Counted from the first letter of the stretch, positions 21,563 to 34,075 are shown. The stretch: 64,000 nucleotides of DNA from Larix kaempferi (GCA_027924585.1 BSBM01000232.1:29336001-29400000), one strand, 5' to 3'. Notes: generated from the letters alone by a model not told the origin. A program made the numbers and translations.

Positions 21563-23030
21563 TGTTGGGTCCTAGAATAGTCCCTTTTTTACCACACTTA
21601 TTACCTTTGTCTCCTTGTCTTTCCTCATTTACATAAAACAGATAGATTCCTTTTCCTCAAGTTGAGCATGAATCCTGGCAGGTATGATTTATTATTGCCT
21701 TACTTTATTAATGCCTAAGATTGTTATGGTTATGAATTCTATCCTTTGATTTATGCTAACTTGTGTCGATTTTGTTGAGATAAGCTCAGAGCATTGAGAG
21801 ACACAGGTGTGGCAACCCACTAAGCCTGTGGAAGGAAGGTACAATTGGTTTCAGTTGTTACTCCTTAGTTCTGATTCCATACATTGAATAGAAACAACGT
21901 GATCATCCCTCCACATGGTAGTTGTAACAGGACTTCGTTGCAACAGGGCATCGTTGTAATAGACAGAGCACTTCCTGGTCAGTGAGTTCGTTGATCCATT
22001 GACAGCCAGAGTAACAACGCTCTCCACATCCAACGGTTTCATTCAATTACATTCATGGCTATAACTATTTATGTTGTGACTCGGTAGCCTGAAGATCAGA
22101 GATCTTCATGGCTGCACGAATTTAGTGGATCAGGATTGTATTATGCATGTATAAATATGGGAAGGTATTCAAAGCCTGGGGTGGCTAATTAGTAATTGTA
22201 CAAGCTGTAACAAAGTGTTGTAACTGTGAATTACCATTTTTAATACAAGGAGTAGAGTTCTTCATATCTTTGTGTTTTAATTTGTGTTAGTTCACGGCAT
22301 CTCTGTTAGAAATCTAGGGCCCGCCTTCTCACAAATATCGCCGAGTTAAGTAGGTACTTTAGTTTATTTCTGTTATGTGGTGTGGATTTACAGTAGATAC
22401 GTTTTACAAAGAAGCTGCAACAGTGGTAATTGATAATTGCATTTTCCTTTGGTAGTTAATGATTGCATTCTGAATTGTTGTAATTGAGTGGTGTGACAGT
22501 CGACTGTGTAGGTTAGTTCCCTTTTATGCAAGTGTGCTATTTAGCTGTTACAGTCAATCTCAACTCTAGTTTATTTATGTTATTCATCTTTCTTGGAGTT
22601 TATTGAATTAGTTATATTATGATTGCAATTGGTTTTTATTTCTTATTGTCATTTATAATTTGCAGATTAGATAATTTAGACAGGTCATGGTTAATTCATT
22701 GTAGTCTTATATCTTTAGGATTTAACTTCTTGCAAAATTAAGTCTAGCTTAATTCTTATTAGATCAGTGATTGCTAGAGTGATGATTGTAGGAAGGTAAA
22801 TGTATTTTTAATTCTTAGATGGATAAATTAGATTAGATTTAGCCATGAGATGAGTTTGACTGAGCAGATACGTAGGATAATTGATCTTCATTCATTCAAT
22901 CAGCTATTTGAGTGTTTATGCATAGATTTTTCTAATTACCTTTGAAATAAAAAGACTTCCCTAGGTTGACAATTTATATGGAGCATTATATGTGTTAGTT
23001 GTAATTGATTAGCATATAGGGTGACCAACA
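21563..23030 (+). repeat. Element B 5' LTR
   Basis: It begins TGTTGGGTCC at 21563, inside the tandem array, and ends GTGACCAACA at 23030, just before the primer site. TATAAATA at 22150-22157 is the probable promoter. The second LTR is outside the window, so the ends rest on the TG...CA rule, the primer site and the break in the tandem array. No gene is seen inside. Confidence 0.82.
22150..22157 (+). promoter_or_regulatory. TATA box in element B LTR
   Basis: TATAAATA about 590 bases into the LTR, followed by GGGAAGG. It marks the likely U3/R border. Confidence 0.55.
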
Positions 23031-23033
23031 TTT

Positions 23034-23051
23034 TGGCGTCGTTTCCGGGGA
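23034..23051 (+). promoter_or_regulatory. Primer binding site of element B
   Basis: TGGCGTCGTTTCCGGGGA, three bases after the LTR. It closely resembles the TGGCGCCGTTGCCGGGGA site described for Athila elements, which supports the lineage call. Confidence 0.8.
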
Positions 23052-23121
23052 TGGTAATTGATAGGCATAGATAGTAGTTGATTTATTGATTTCATTTAAG
23101 CTATGAGCATTTGAAGCATGC

Positions 23122-25257
23122 ATGAATACAAGAAGAAACACTCGGGAACCCCCCCAAAATACTAACCCTGCAGTAGGAAGAGGTCATGGCCGTAACCAAG
23201 ATTTGGGAAGACAGACATACATTGATGAAATAATTGCCAGAGCTGATTCCTCTACCAAACTACCTCTAGCACCTTCGGGAAGAGGAAACTCCGTTCTCCC
23301 TAATCTTGAAGGATCTACATCAACCATGGAGAATGCAACGGGGCCTTCAACACCCATTCCAGAGAAGAAACCTCCTGAAGATAAAGGAAGTGTTGCAGGT
23401 GCAGTGGATCGAGAGGATATTTATAAGATCAACAGGCACGGAGTTACTAAGGAGGAGTGGTTATACTATCGTCGAGAACTAGAGGAAGAAAGAAGGCAAG
23501 AGGAAGAAAGGAGAAGAGAAGAAGAAGAAAGAGAAGAGGAGGAAAGAAGGAAGAACAAACAAGAGGACCGTAGAGACATGGATAATGAAGAATATGGAGA
23601 CCGAAATGAATGCCATAATAACCATGAAGAGGAGGTGGAAGATAATCAGCATGGTGACACTGTTGTCACACTTGAATTCCCTATCCTCCAAACACCAAGG
23701 GTGGCCCCCATGAAGAATATTTCACCCTCGGTTCTCCCCAACTTCCATGGTAAGTCCTTTGAAGATCCAGATGAATTCCTCTTCGAAGTTGATATCCTTT
23801 GTCGCAGCTATGACTATACCTCTAGTGCACAGAAATTGAAGCTATTTCCTGCCACTCTCAAGGGAAATTCCCTACGTTGGTTCATGAGTTTGGGTCGTGA
23901 GACCATCACTACTTGGGATCAAATGAAACAAACCTTCCTTTCCAAATATCAAGAGTATTGTAGAACCAGCGATAGGAAGGAAGAGTTGTTTAAAATGGTA
24001 CAGAAGGAAGAGGAGAGATTGGAATATTTTTTTGAGAGATTGTTATATAATTTACAGAGGTCTGGTCATGCCGATATTGGGAAAGATGTACTCAAGATTA
24101 TCTTAATGCATGGGATCAGAGAAGATTTCCTAGACATGTTGAATTTGTTGGGAAAGGAAGATATCTCAAAAGAACCCTTTGAGAAGATTGTCGACTTATG
24201 TCGAGGATATTTGAGGGCATCCTCCAGAACCAACAATCGGGACAGAGAACGAGATTGAGATGTCCTCAGTAGGACACAGAAATCAGCTAGTGGAGGAGCC
24301 ACAAGGGAAGAAATAGGAAACCTTCTTGAGAATTTTAAAACAGATATGATGAGCTCCATATCCTCAAAATTGGATGTCTTGAGAGCAAAACAAAGGCAAG
24401 CAGTAGAAGACCTGACACCTGGTGTATTCTGTGCTAAATGTAGGAAGAAGAACCCACTGAAGGAATGTACGCTTGATAAGGTGGAGGTATGTCGGATATG
24501 TGAATTGGATCATGAAACCAAGGAATGTCCTTCACTACCCAAAATCAAAGCAGTCTTGTAGGCATCTACTTCAGATGTGGAACAAACTTATTTCATCACT
24601 CAGAAGAAGCCTTGGCAGCCTTGGAATCAAGGTATGAACCCATATCCATCACCTTTTTGGAATAATTTGAATAATATGAATACACAATTCCCTTCACATT
24701 ATTCTAACAACAAATGGCATCCATATCAAACTTCAATGCAAAATCGTAACCCCTGGACACCATGGGAAAAGCAATAAAACCAGCAAGCTCCTTGGTCTCC
24801 CGGTTGGAGAAATTTCTACCCAGGAAATCATTTTCCTCATCACCAAACTCCTTATCAACAGTATCCTCCTCAACAGTATCCTCACCAACAGTATCAGCAG
24901 CCGCAGCTGCAAATTCAAAACAATGTTGCAACAATGAACATACCACTACGACCACAGCTTCCTGCTCAGCCTAACCCCAACCCGAATAATAAAGCATTTC
25001 ATTAATTCGATACTGCCAACATGCCTGCTTATTCCATTTCCCCAATTCCTTGCAATGACATACACTTACGATCAGGGAGGGTAGTGGAACCCATCATCAT
25101 TGAGGATGTTCCATCCTCTGTGACTGAAGCAAGAATGGATCAATAATTTGATAATTTAGTTAATACAGTAATCCCCATCATTGAGGATGTTGAAACTCCT
25201 ACTGAAACACCAGCATAAACACGGGAAGAAACATACATTGAAACACAGCCTACATAA
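23122..25257 (+). pseudogene. Element B gag
   Basis: Capsid polyprotein. The start MNTRRNTREPPQNTN leads to a charged coiled region (RRQEEERRREEEEREEEER, residues about 125-150) and then the gag core (LKGNSLRWFMSLGRETITTW and QKEEERLEYFFERLLYNL). A Cys-rich segment follows (CAKCRKK...CRICELDHETKEC near 24430-24530), then a Gln/Pro-rich stretch and IHLRSGRVVEP, an Athila hallmark. One frame runs through without indels, but stops occur at 24256, 24559, 24775, 25003, 25144, 25216 and 25255. Every one is a codon that a C-to-T change could produce from Gln or Arg. Confidence 0.85.
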
Positions 25258-25866
25258 TCGACAAGAGAACCACCATATCCTGAACGATTGGCCTTACAAA
25301 AGATAGTGGAACAACCTCAGTTCAATCTCTTAGGGAAATTGAAGATTTTATATGTCAAAATTCCACTGTTACAAACCCTTCATGATGTGCCCATCTATGC
25401 CAAGACCGTTAGAGATCTGCGTGTAAAAAAACCAAGAAGAAAGCCTAGGGATCCTCCCACTGTCCATGTAATGGGAAAAATATCTGAATTAATAATGGGA
25501 AAGACTCCTTTGGTTAAGTATGATGACCCTATAAATCCTACTGTTACAGTGCACATCAGACACACTCAGATACCTAACATTTTGGTAGATTTAGGCGTAG
25601 CTATCAATGTTATGACCATCGAAACTATGAAGAAACTCAGACTCACTAATCTTGGGCCAACCCCTACCATATTAGAACTTGCTGACAGATCAACAATCAA
25701 ACCCGGGGGAATCCTGGACGACCTCGTAGTCTCTATCGATTTGTGGGAATACCCTTGGGACTTCTTGGTTTTGCAACCTAAGTCATAGCTGGGGGGACAC
25801 CCACTAATCCTAGGAAGACCTTGGTTAGCCACAGCAGATGCTTGCATCAGCTGCCGGTCGAGATCT
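25258..25866 (+). pseudogene. Element B aspartic protease
   Basis: In frame with gag. LLQTLHDVPIYAKTVRDL and the DPPTVHVMG segment lead to NILVDLGVAINVMTIETMKK, the retropepsin active site; the usual DLGA(S) box here reads DLGV, so the Ala after Gly is changed. LADRSTIKPGGILDDLVV and GGHPLILGRPWLATADA complete the Athila-type fold. A TAG at 25786-25788 interrupts it, again consistent with Gln to stop. It would cleave the element polyprotein. Confidence 0.8.
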
Positions 25867-26704
25867 GTGACTATTTTAAACGAGACTGACATTAAAAGCT
25901 TGACTTTATATCCTCCATCCCAACCAAGCTTAGAAGATGAAACTCCACTTTGGATGGATCTGAAGGAAGAAGAATGCCTTCAGCCGTTATTAACGATAGG
26001 GAGAGCCTTAACCTTTAAGGATGAAACTGAGGATGACACCATTAATAGTTTCATCATTGAGCCCACATCTGTTACTAAACATGCCTACCAAATTCTGAAC
26101 AGTACCTTAGGTGAAAAAGAACAAGAAAATCTAACGGAAGAGATGCTATTCAGTGATGCCAACATAATTCCAGTACTTAAAAACTCGAAAAGCATTCCAG
26201 TGGAAATCGAGCCGAGAAAAACATTGAACATTAATCCGAATCTGGCGCCTGATGAGCTGGAATGCCTAATCACTTTTCTGAAAAAACACAAGGGATCCTT
26301 CGCGTGGGAATACACGGATATGAGGGGTATCCCCTCTAATCTGTGTACCCACCACATTTACATCAAAAGCAACTCCAGACCAGTGTGCCAACCACAATGA
26401 AGGATGAACCCGAATTTAAGGTATATTGTGAAAGAGGAAATTCAAAAGATTTTAGAGGCTGGATTTATATATCCAATTTCAGACAGCGAGTGGGTTTCCC
26501 CACTTGTGATCATACCAAAGAAGAATTGAAAATGGAGAGTCTGTGTATATTACAAAGAACTAAATAAAGCAACACAAAAGGACCATTTTCCCTTACCTTT
26601 TATCGATCAGGTCTTAGACACCTTGTCTGGCAAAAGGATATTTTCTTTCTGGATGGATTTAGTGGTTATAATCAAATCCAGATTTCCCCTGAAGACCAAG
26701 ATAA
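25867..26704 (+). pseudogene. Element B spacer and reverse transcriptase, N-terminal half
   Basis: The same frame as gag and protease continues with APDELECLITFLKKHKGSFA, the standard pre-RT motif. The RT begins after a TGA at 26398 (FIYPISDSEWVSPLVIIPKK), with another TGA at 26527 and then WRVCVYYKELNKA. A one-base loss near 26650 shifts the frame in the LDGFSGYNQI motif, whose Asp is catalytic. E1 splits the domain at 26704; RT resumes at 34692. Confidence 0.85.
26700..26704. repeat. TSD of E1, left copy
   Basis: GATAA before TGTTGAGA; it matches 34692-34696 after the second LTR. Confidence 0.93.
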
Positions 26705-27311
26705 TGTTGAGATATTGTAACTTCAAAGAATATTATATTTGTACTTTATTATTCCGGAGATGATTCATTCCTCCGTGAAGATCTTATTGTATATCCGGAG
26801 ATGTTTATTCCTCCGTCGGAATGTGGTAACTCGGGTTATTAGACTTCCCTAGTGGGGGTCGGCCCTAAATGTGTTATGTGGGTCAAAGGGTTATTAGACC
26901 ACCCTAGAGGGGTCGGCCCAGTCAGTTATAATGGGGTATTTAACCTAATGGTTAAATACGAGCCTACATGTACTTGTGTAAAATACATATCAGAGAAGTG
27001 TATAAATAGAGGAGGTGTGTTCCTCATTATACACACACTCACTCACTTGAGAAAGGCGCATTTTGTGGAGGAGAGGTCTGTTATGGAGGAGAAGGAGCTT
27101 ATGCTCAGGGTTTGCATCTTTGTATATTGCTGGTCATCTATATTGAGGAAGCTTTGCTGGGTTTTCTACCCCATGAGGGTTTCCCAGGATAAATCTCTGT
27201 CTCTTGTGTTTATGCTATGCTTGTTGTTTCTTCAGTGATCCTGTATATGCTATTATTGTGAAATGGAATGTAATGCTGCTATTTTCTATCTTAGCATATT
27301 GAATTTTAACA
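26705..27311 (+). repeat. E1 5' LTR
   Basis: 607 bp, TGTTGAGATA...TTTTAACA, matched base for base by 34085-34691 with two exceptions. It contains two imperfect copies of a segment ending GGTCGGCCC near 26855-26920 and a TATA box at 27001. The 128-codon frame over it is not treated as a gene because it spans promoter and LTR signals. Confidence 0.97.
27001..27010 (+). promoter_or_regulatory. TATA box in E1 LTR
   Basis: TATAAATAGA, preceded by GAAGTG. Same position in the 3' LTR (34381-34390). E3 has GTATAAATAGAG at the corresponding place. Confidence 0.7.
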
Positions 27312-27323
27312 TGGTATCAGAGC
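27312..27323 (+). promoter_or_regulatory. E1 primer binding site (tRNA-iMet)
   Basis: TGGTATCAGAGC immediately after the LTR, the standard plant copia primer site complementary to initiator tRNA-Met. Confidence 0.95.
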
Positions 27324-30300
27324 TAACCTGAAGGAAGACAAGGTATGGCACTAACGACACTTGCTTTACTTACGACAATTTGAAGGCTAGGGTTTTATAT
27401 AGCAAAAACCAGTCATCGTAGCACTTTCGCTATAAATCCGTTTTGGCGACGTTTTCGGATCTGAAATTGTTACAAGACGAAGATTAAATCTCCAGGTACC
27501 TTGTGTCCAAAGGACAACCTCTAATTCGTTGTACTTTGTGATTTATGGTCTGTACAATATAGGGTTTCTGCCTCTTCCAGATCTGAGTCAAAATCAGGTG
27601 ACCTTGGGAAAAAGGTCATATCTTGGGCTAGGAAGCTCCAAATGAAATTTAGTAAAATGTGACAGGTAGTACACAGTCTGTACTATCTTAGAAAACTTTT
27701 TCAGAGGCCAAAGTTGAACCAATGACACGTGGAACTCCGTACAAGTGCGCTCTCCTGTATTATCCCATAAACAGGTCACGTTGCGACATTTGGAATAACT
27801 CTCTCTCAGAGAGTCCAATTGAGGTCAGACCTATCAGAATGGAAATTTAACAGGCCGAGATATCTCAGGAAACTTTTTCAGAGTCCGAAGTTAAAATAGT
27901 GACACGTGGCACGCCATACAAGTTCGCTCTCCTGTTTTATCCCAAAACAGGTCACATTGCGACATTTGGCATAACTCTCTCTCAGAGAATCCAATTGAGG
28001 TCAGACCTGTCAGGATGGAAAGATAACAGGTCAGGCTATCTCAAGAAACTTTTTCAGACCCTGTGGATCAAAAATTTTGGAGTTACACCAGAAACATTCA
28101 GGTACATATTTCTGTCAAAACAGAATTATTTTTTGGTACCTTCATTCATGGCTTCCGGAATTTAGGGCTTTGGAGAAAGTTGGAATTTTTGTAATTGGAG
28201 ACCACGGCTGGATGCTACTCATCAAAATAGAAATTTAGAGACCAAGATCAGAATTTTTGGTTGGGCAGAAGGCCGGGTTTGATTAGACCCTAGTTCGGGA
28301 CTTTGATCAGAAAAGTGGAAAATTAGGGCTTCTGTAAAAATGGGAATTTTTGAAATCTGTGACCATGGCTGGAAGCTCCTCAGAAAAATAGAAGCTTAGA
28401 GCTTTGGATCAAACATTTTGATTGGGCAGAAGAGTGGGATTCATCAAACCCCAGTTCAAGGTCACGTCCAGGAAATTCGGAAGTTTCAAAGGCAAAATTG
28501 AGGAGTGAAACTTTGCATTTTTCAAATTCTAAATATATCAGTTTGATCAGCTCATCAAGGCGCATATTTCTATCCTTTCGGAAGTTTGAAATTCAAAGTT
28601 TGAATTTTTGGGGTTTCTCTGACAAACCCATATCCAGCTCCAGGTCCAGTTCTTGCAAATCAAGTGGATAGGGTTAATCCTAGAATGGATTGGTCACCTG
28701 CATAAGTGAAGGAGTTCCTATTTCAGAGGGAGATGAGGCTAAGGCTTTACATAAGGAGATTACAAGCGATCTCGACAGGTATGACTCATCGAGGTATGTT
28801 TTGATATTTGTTCATGATTAAGTTTATGGTATGTTTGTCTTCATGTTATTACGGTTAGTACAATCTTGATTTTAGATTTTTTGTATCACCTTAACAAAAT
28901 TATGAATGCATGATAGAAGATATTCATTGGTTAGGGTGTTGACACTTATGATTGTACTAATGCATTATGATGTTGTGTGAGGTTGATGTTGTCCGCTAAC
29001 AAGATACAGGTACATCACAAAAGACAAATCAGGTTCCATGACCATGAAAACATGAAGACAAAGACTCATCCACAATCTTTGTTCTACTTATGAGGTATGT
29101 ATGACTTTGTTATATTATGCTTAACCTATGAGACATGCAGGTTCTAGCTCAGGATCTCTAAATCATTGAAGAGATTGTTTAGGTATACTAATCCAGGTAT
29201 GTTTCCCATGAATCTTACCTTGTGTTAGGATCCCCTATATAAGTATACTTGGAATGATTGGTTATGCTTATTCATAAAGTTAGTAATCAAGGGATTATGC
29301 ATATTATATCTTTTATCTTGATTGATGATATGCATGAGTAAAAGAAGACTTCCCTGAAATCTTGAATACTAATGTTTATTAACTATAATCATGACTATAC
29401 ATTTTCAAGATTATTTAGTACTATAATGTTTTGATAGCATTTAGAATATACTAATGAGTATATGTTTGTGTATGAGATCATGAGGATGACTCTTGAGCAT
29501 GCACAGTGGTACAGAATGAATAGAAGTTCAAAAGACATACAGAAGATCAAGCGGGAGGCAACCACACAAACATAAAAGATAAGTATTTGAGTTGTTATTT
29601 GAAATAGTAATAATATTGCCTATAATAGGTTGTATGCATATTTCTATTCCCATAATATATAATGCTGAGTGTAAACATTCATAGAGCATTGAACAGTATA
29701 CTACTAATGTGCATATGATTGACAAGTTGGACAAACATTCCATTGTTGCTTGTCTAGAATGAAACCTCTTTGTTGACATGCCGAGAGCTGTGCACACTCT
29801 CGATAGTATGTTCTGGTAGAGATGGAAGGCATCTAGATAGCCACTGTATGCATACAAGATATGGGAAAGTGTTGTGCCAAAGTATTGGTCAAGATAGTTG
29901 CATAACTATGTAAATGATATCTGTATGCATAATAGGTTATCATGTCAATATGATTTGATGATTGTGAAGTATTACTAATCATGTACCTAATTTTGATTTG
30001 TAGGAAAAAATCATGATGAGATGTTTTGCTCCAAGGGACTAGATAAGACCATTCTCTTAATGATGTAATTAAAGAAGAAGTGTGAATCAGGTTCTATATG
30101 GGTACCCAGGATCGGTAGTCAATTGATGAGCTTAATGATCATCATGGGTGATGTGGATCTCAACCTTTGCTACAAGGTTGAATATGGCTTCTATACACAT
30201 ATGACATGGATGCAAGAAGGAACTCACCACAGAGTTCAATTGATTTTGAGGCTCATATTAGTAGACCCATCTGACGAGAGATGGCACAGATAGATATGCA

Positions 30301-30382
30301 GAAGATCACTCAATGCAGAGTGTGAATAATGGTAAATTGATAGCTTCATGACAAAGCTTGGGCCTTACCAAAAGTAAAGCTA
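27324..30382 (+). other. E1 leader, non-coding
   Basis: About 3 kb where gag, protease, integrase and the front of RT should be; no such frame is present. A 178-bp tandem duplication lies at about 27700-28056, each copy with a G-box-like ACACGTGG (27724 and 27903) and GGTCACRTTGCGACATTTGG. Farther on, AGGTATG(T/A) resembling a 5' splice site recurs near 28778, 28793, 29094 and 29192. Meaning unknown; it may be captured or replaced sequence. Confidence 0.6.
27700..28056. repeat. 178-bp tandem duplication in E1 leader
   Basis: Two copies with roughly 85 percent similarity by eye, sharing ACACGTGG, GCTCTCCTGT, CATTTGG.ATAACTCTC and AACTTTTTCAGA. A partial third copy precedes them (from about 27685). 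Confidence 0.75.
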
Positions 30383-31337
30383 TTCCTAAACCTTGAGGTT
30401 GTGGATGATGAACCTATCATACCATTATTGCATGACGATGATCTCTTTCTAATAAGGAATGAGAAACAGGTCATGAAAATGGCTGCAGAAATGAAAATGA
30501 AAGATCTCGGATTAATGCACTACTTCTTAGAAGTATGGCAAGATCCAAAAGGAATATTTTAATTCAAGGTAAGTATGCTGTGAAGTTTCTAAAAAGATTT
30601 GATATGTTGGAGTATAAAGCCATGACCACTCCCATGGACTCCAACTTGAAGTTATTAGTTAATGACTCATCGTATTTAGTGGACCCAACTCTATATAGAC
30701 AATTCATTGGGTCATACTAGGCCAGATATATGCTTTTGTGTAAATACCCTAAGTCAGTATCTAGTTGAACCTAGAAAGGTTCACTTAATAGCTACAAAGC
30801 ATGTAGTGAGGTACCTAAAAGGTACTTTAGTTTTTTGGTCTATATTATCTTAGAGGTCATGAACTCCGTTTACTTGGTTACTCAGATTCTGATTGGGCAG
30901 GAAGTGTCTCAGACAGAAAGAGTACATCAGGTGGATGTTATAGTCTTGAATCTACCATGATCTCATGGTTCAGCAAGAAACAATCTAGTGTGGCTGTCAG
31001 TACTGCTGAAGCAGAATATATGGCTGTCTACTTGCCAGCTGTGAAGCAGTATGGCTTCAGAAGATTTTATGTGGAGTGTTTTGACTTAGAAATGGATCCC
31101 ACTGTGATTATGTGTGACAATCACAGCTGCATTAAGATGATTGAAAATCCTGTGTTCCACGATAAGTCAAAACACATAGAGATCCGGTACTTCTATATAC
31201 AAGATATGGTGCAAAGAGGAGCTATCAAGCTTGTATACATATAAGCACTGAGGATCAGATTGCTGATATCCTGACCAAGCCTCTGTCTCGAGTAAAGTTT
31301 GAACACTTCCGAGACAAGCTTGGTGTAGTTCAGAAGA
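30383..31337 (+). pseudogene. E1 partial copia RT and RNase H
   Basis: Recognisable pieces in order: KMKDLGLMHYFLEVWQ (with the catalytic YVDD box before it reading HDDD at 30431-30442), KYAVKFLKRFDMLEYKAMTT, VDPTLYRQFIGS, then NTLSQYLVEPRKVHL, HVVRYLKGT, SDWAGSVSDRKSTSGG, and in the frame 30957-31244 MISWFSKKQSSVAVSTAEAE plus a KHIEIRYFYIQD segment. It ends with ADILTKPLSRVKFEHFR. Stops and frameshifts break it many times and the active site is altered, so it cannot supply RT. RT makes cDNA; RNase H removes the template. Confidence 0.85.
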
Positions 31338-31544
31338 ACCCTCCTCGAAAGGGGGAGTAGCACAGTATGAGACAGACAAGCCTATCTCATCAATGATGAG
31401 GTTACCTATTTTTCTGCACTTACTCACCTAGAATTATTTAGATTTAGGACTCTTATATTCTTTATTTTGATGGTTAGATGTATACATGCTCTTGATGATA
31501 GATGTATACATGCTAGATACTTTTGATGATAGATGCTTTTGATG

Positions 31545-32062
31545 ATTAGATGTATACATGTTTTGATGATGATGATACATGTTGTGGTTATACATGTTTT
31601 GATGTTGATGATACATGTTATACATGTTTTGATGATGATGATACATGTTGCGGTTATACATGTTTTGATGTTGATGATACATGTTATACATGTTTTGATG
31701 ATGATGATACATGTTGTGGTTATACATGTTTTGATGTTGATGATACATGTTATACATGTTTTGATGATGATGATACATGTTGCGGTTATACATGTTTTGA
31801 TGTTGATGATACATGTTATACATGTTTTGATGATGATGATACATGTTGTGGTTATACATGTTTTGATGTTGATGATACATGTTATACATGTTTTGATGAT
31901 GATGATACATGTTGTGGTTATACATGTTTTGATGTTGATGATACATGTTATGGTTATACATGTTTTGATGATGATGATACATGTTGTGGTTATACATGTT
32001 TTTAATATTGATGATACATGTTGTGATGATACATGTTATGATGATGAGGATACATGTTCTTG
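31545..32062. repeat. E1 minisatellite 1 (66 bp)
   Basis: Alternating sub-units of 36 and 30 bases: CATGTTTTGATGATGATG.. and CATGTTTTGATGTTGATG.., each ending ATACATGT. About seven 66-bp units. Since 66 is a multiple of three, long frames stay open on both strands; these are artefacts. Confidence 0.92.
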
Positions 32063-32071
32063 ATGAACATG

Positions 32072-32666
32072 TGAGGGGATTGGATCATCCCTGGACTTTC
32101 AGTCCTAAAGAGAACCGTAGACGTGAGGTCTCCGAGAATGAAGTCCTTAGTGGAAAGTTGAGGGGATTGGATCATCCCTAGACTTTCAGTCCTAAAGAGA
32201 ACCGTAGACGTGAGGTCTCCGAGAATGAAGTCCTTAGTGGACAGTTGAGGGGATTGGATCATCCCTGTACTTTCAGTCCTAAAGAGAGCCGTAGACGTGA
32301 GGTCTCCGAGAATGAAGTCCTTAGTGGACAGTTGAGGGGATTAGATCATCCCTGGACTTTCAGTCCTAAAGAGAGCCGTAGACGTGAGGTCTCCGAGAAT
32401 GAAGTCCTTAGTGGACAGTTGAGGGGATTGGGTCATCCCTGGACTTTCAGTCCTAAAGAGAGTCGTAGACGTGAGGTCTCCGAGAATGAAGTCCTTAGTG
32501 GACAGTTGAGGGGATTGGGATCATCCCTGGACTTTCAGTCCTAAAGAGAGCCATAGACGTGAGGTCTCCGAGAATGAAGTCCTTAGTGGACAGTTGAGGG
32601 GATTGGGATCATCCCTGGACTTTCAGTCCTAAAGAGAGCCGTAGACGTGAGGTCTTCGAGAATGAA
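32072..32666. repeat. E1 minisatellite 2 (about 88 bp x 7)
   Basis: Units with GGATTGGATCATCCCTGGAC, TTTCAGTCC, CCGTAGACGTGAGGTCTCCG and AATGAAGTCCTTAGTGGAC. Within each unit GGACTTTCAGTCC can fold back. Units are nearly identical, indicating recent expansion. Confidence 0.92.
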
Positions 32667-33225
32667 GGGATTGGGATCATTCCTGGACTTCAATCCGAAA
32701 GAAGAGCCGTAGATGTATGTCTTCGATAATAAAGGGATTGGGATCATTCTTGGACTTCAGTCCGAAAGAAGAGCCGTAGACGTATGTCTTCGATAATAAA
32801 GGGATTGGGATCATTCCTGGACTTCAGTCCGAAAGAAGAGCCGTAGACGTATGTCTTCGATAATAAAGGGATTGGGATCATTCCTGGACTTCAGTCCGAA
32901 AGAAGAGCCGTAGACGTATGTCTTCGATAATAAAGGGATTGGGATCATTCTTGGACTTCAGTCCGAAAGAAGAGCCGTAGACGTATGTCTTCGAGAATGA
33001 AGGGATTGGATCATTCCTGGACTTCAGTCCGAAAGAAGAGCCGTAGACGTATGTCTTCGAGAATGAAGGGATTGGATCATTCCTGGACTTCAGTCCGAAA
33101 GAAGAGCCGTAGACGTATGTCTTCGAGAAAGAAGGGATTGGATCATTCCTGGACCTCAGTCCGAAAGAAGAGCCGTAGACGTATGTCTTCGATAATGATA
33201 GGACTGGATCATCCCTGGACTTCGG
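32667..33225. repeat. E1 minisatellite 3 (about 66 bp x 8)
   Basis: Units with GGGATTGGGATCATTCCTGG, ACTTCAGTCCGAAAG, AGCCGTAGACGTATGTCTTC. Clearly derived from minisatellite 2 by loss of the GAAGTCCTTAGTGG part; GGACTTCAGTCC is a near-perfect palindrome in each unit. Confidence 0.9.
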
Positions 33226-33254
33226 TTCAAAAGGTACATGACTGGTTTACATCA

Positions 33255-33862
33255 TTCCTTGATGATGACGATGTTCGTGTGATGACGATGTTGATGATCG
33301 TGAGATGACGATGCCGATGATCGTGTGATGACGATGCCGATGATTGTGTGATGACGATGCTGATGATCATGAGATGACGATGCTGATGATCGTGTGATGA
33401 CGATGCTGATGATCGTGTGATGACGATGTTGATGATCGTGAGATGACGATGCTGATGATCGTGTGATGACGATGCTGATGATCGTGAGATGACGATGCTG
33501 ATGATCGTGTGATGACGATGCTGATGATCGTGTGATGATGATGTTGATGATCGTGAGATGATGATGCTGATGATCGTGAGATGATGATGTTGATGATCAT
33601 GTGATGATGATGCTGATGATCGTGAGATGACGATGCTGATGATCGTGTGATGACGATGCTGATGATCGTGTGATGACGATGTTGATGATCGTGAGATGAC
33701 GATGCTGATGATCGTGTGATGACGATGCTGATGATCGTGTGATGACGATGCTGATGATAGTGAGATGACGATGCTGATGATCGTGTGATGACGATGCTGA
33801 TGATCGTGTGATGACGATGCTGATGATCGTGAGATGATGATGCTGATGATCGTGTATCGTGA
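33255..33862. repeat. E1 minisatellite 4 (24 bp)
   Basis: About 25 units of GATGACGATGCTGATGATCG followed by TGTG or TGAG. Eight codons per unit keep frames open on the minus strand (His/Ser-rich), which I do not regard as genes. Confidence 0.92.
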
Positions 33863-34075
33863 GGATCCAGATGATGATATTGTTGTAGCTGTTCAAGTGC
33901 TACAGAAGATAAAGACTCAATACTGAAGATGTCGATGTTCCAGTATTGAAGATGTTCTAGTAACTGTTTGAGTTACTAATGATGTTGAGAAAGCTTCCAA
34001 TGATTTATAGATGTATCATGTATGATGTTGATGACTCCTTGCTCGGGCAGATGCTGTTATAATATCCTTCTCGTT

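Noticed and set aside
26852-27238. 128-codon ORF, repeated at 34232-34567
   Set aside because: It lies wholly in the E1 LTR across the TATA box, and the second copy is shortened by a single transition; no coding evidence.
29096-29143. A mini-intron (GTATGT...ATGCAG) in the E1 leader
   Set aside because: At about 48 bases it is too short for normal plant splicing and has no coding context.
31434-32063. Long open frames on both strands (Met/Tyr/His/Gln-rich and Val/Ile/His-rich)
   Set aside because: The 66-bp minisatellite keeps all frames open; the proteins are simple repeats with no domain.
31545-33225. CRISPR-like look of regularly spaced repeats
   Set aside because: The units are contiguous tandem copies without unique spacers, and the context is a plant retrotransposon.
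33367-33896. His/Ser-rich ORFs on the minus strand
   Set aside because: Products of the 24-bp minisatellite (unit divisible by three).
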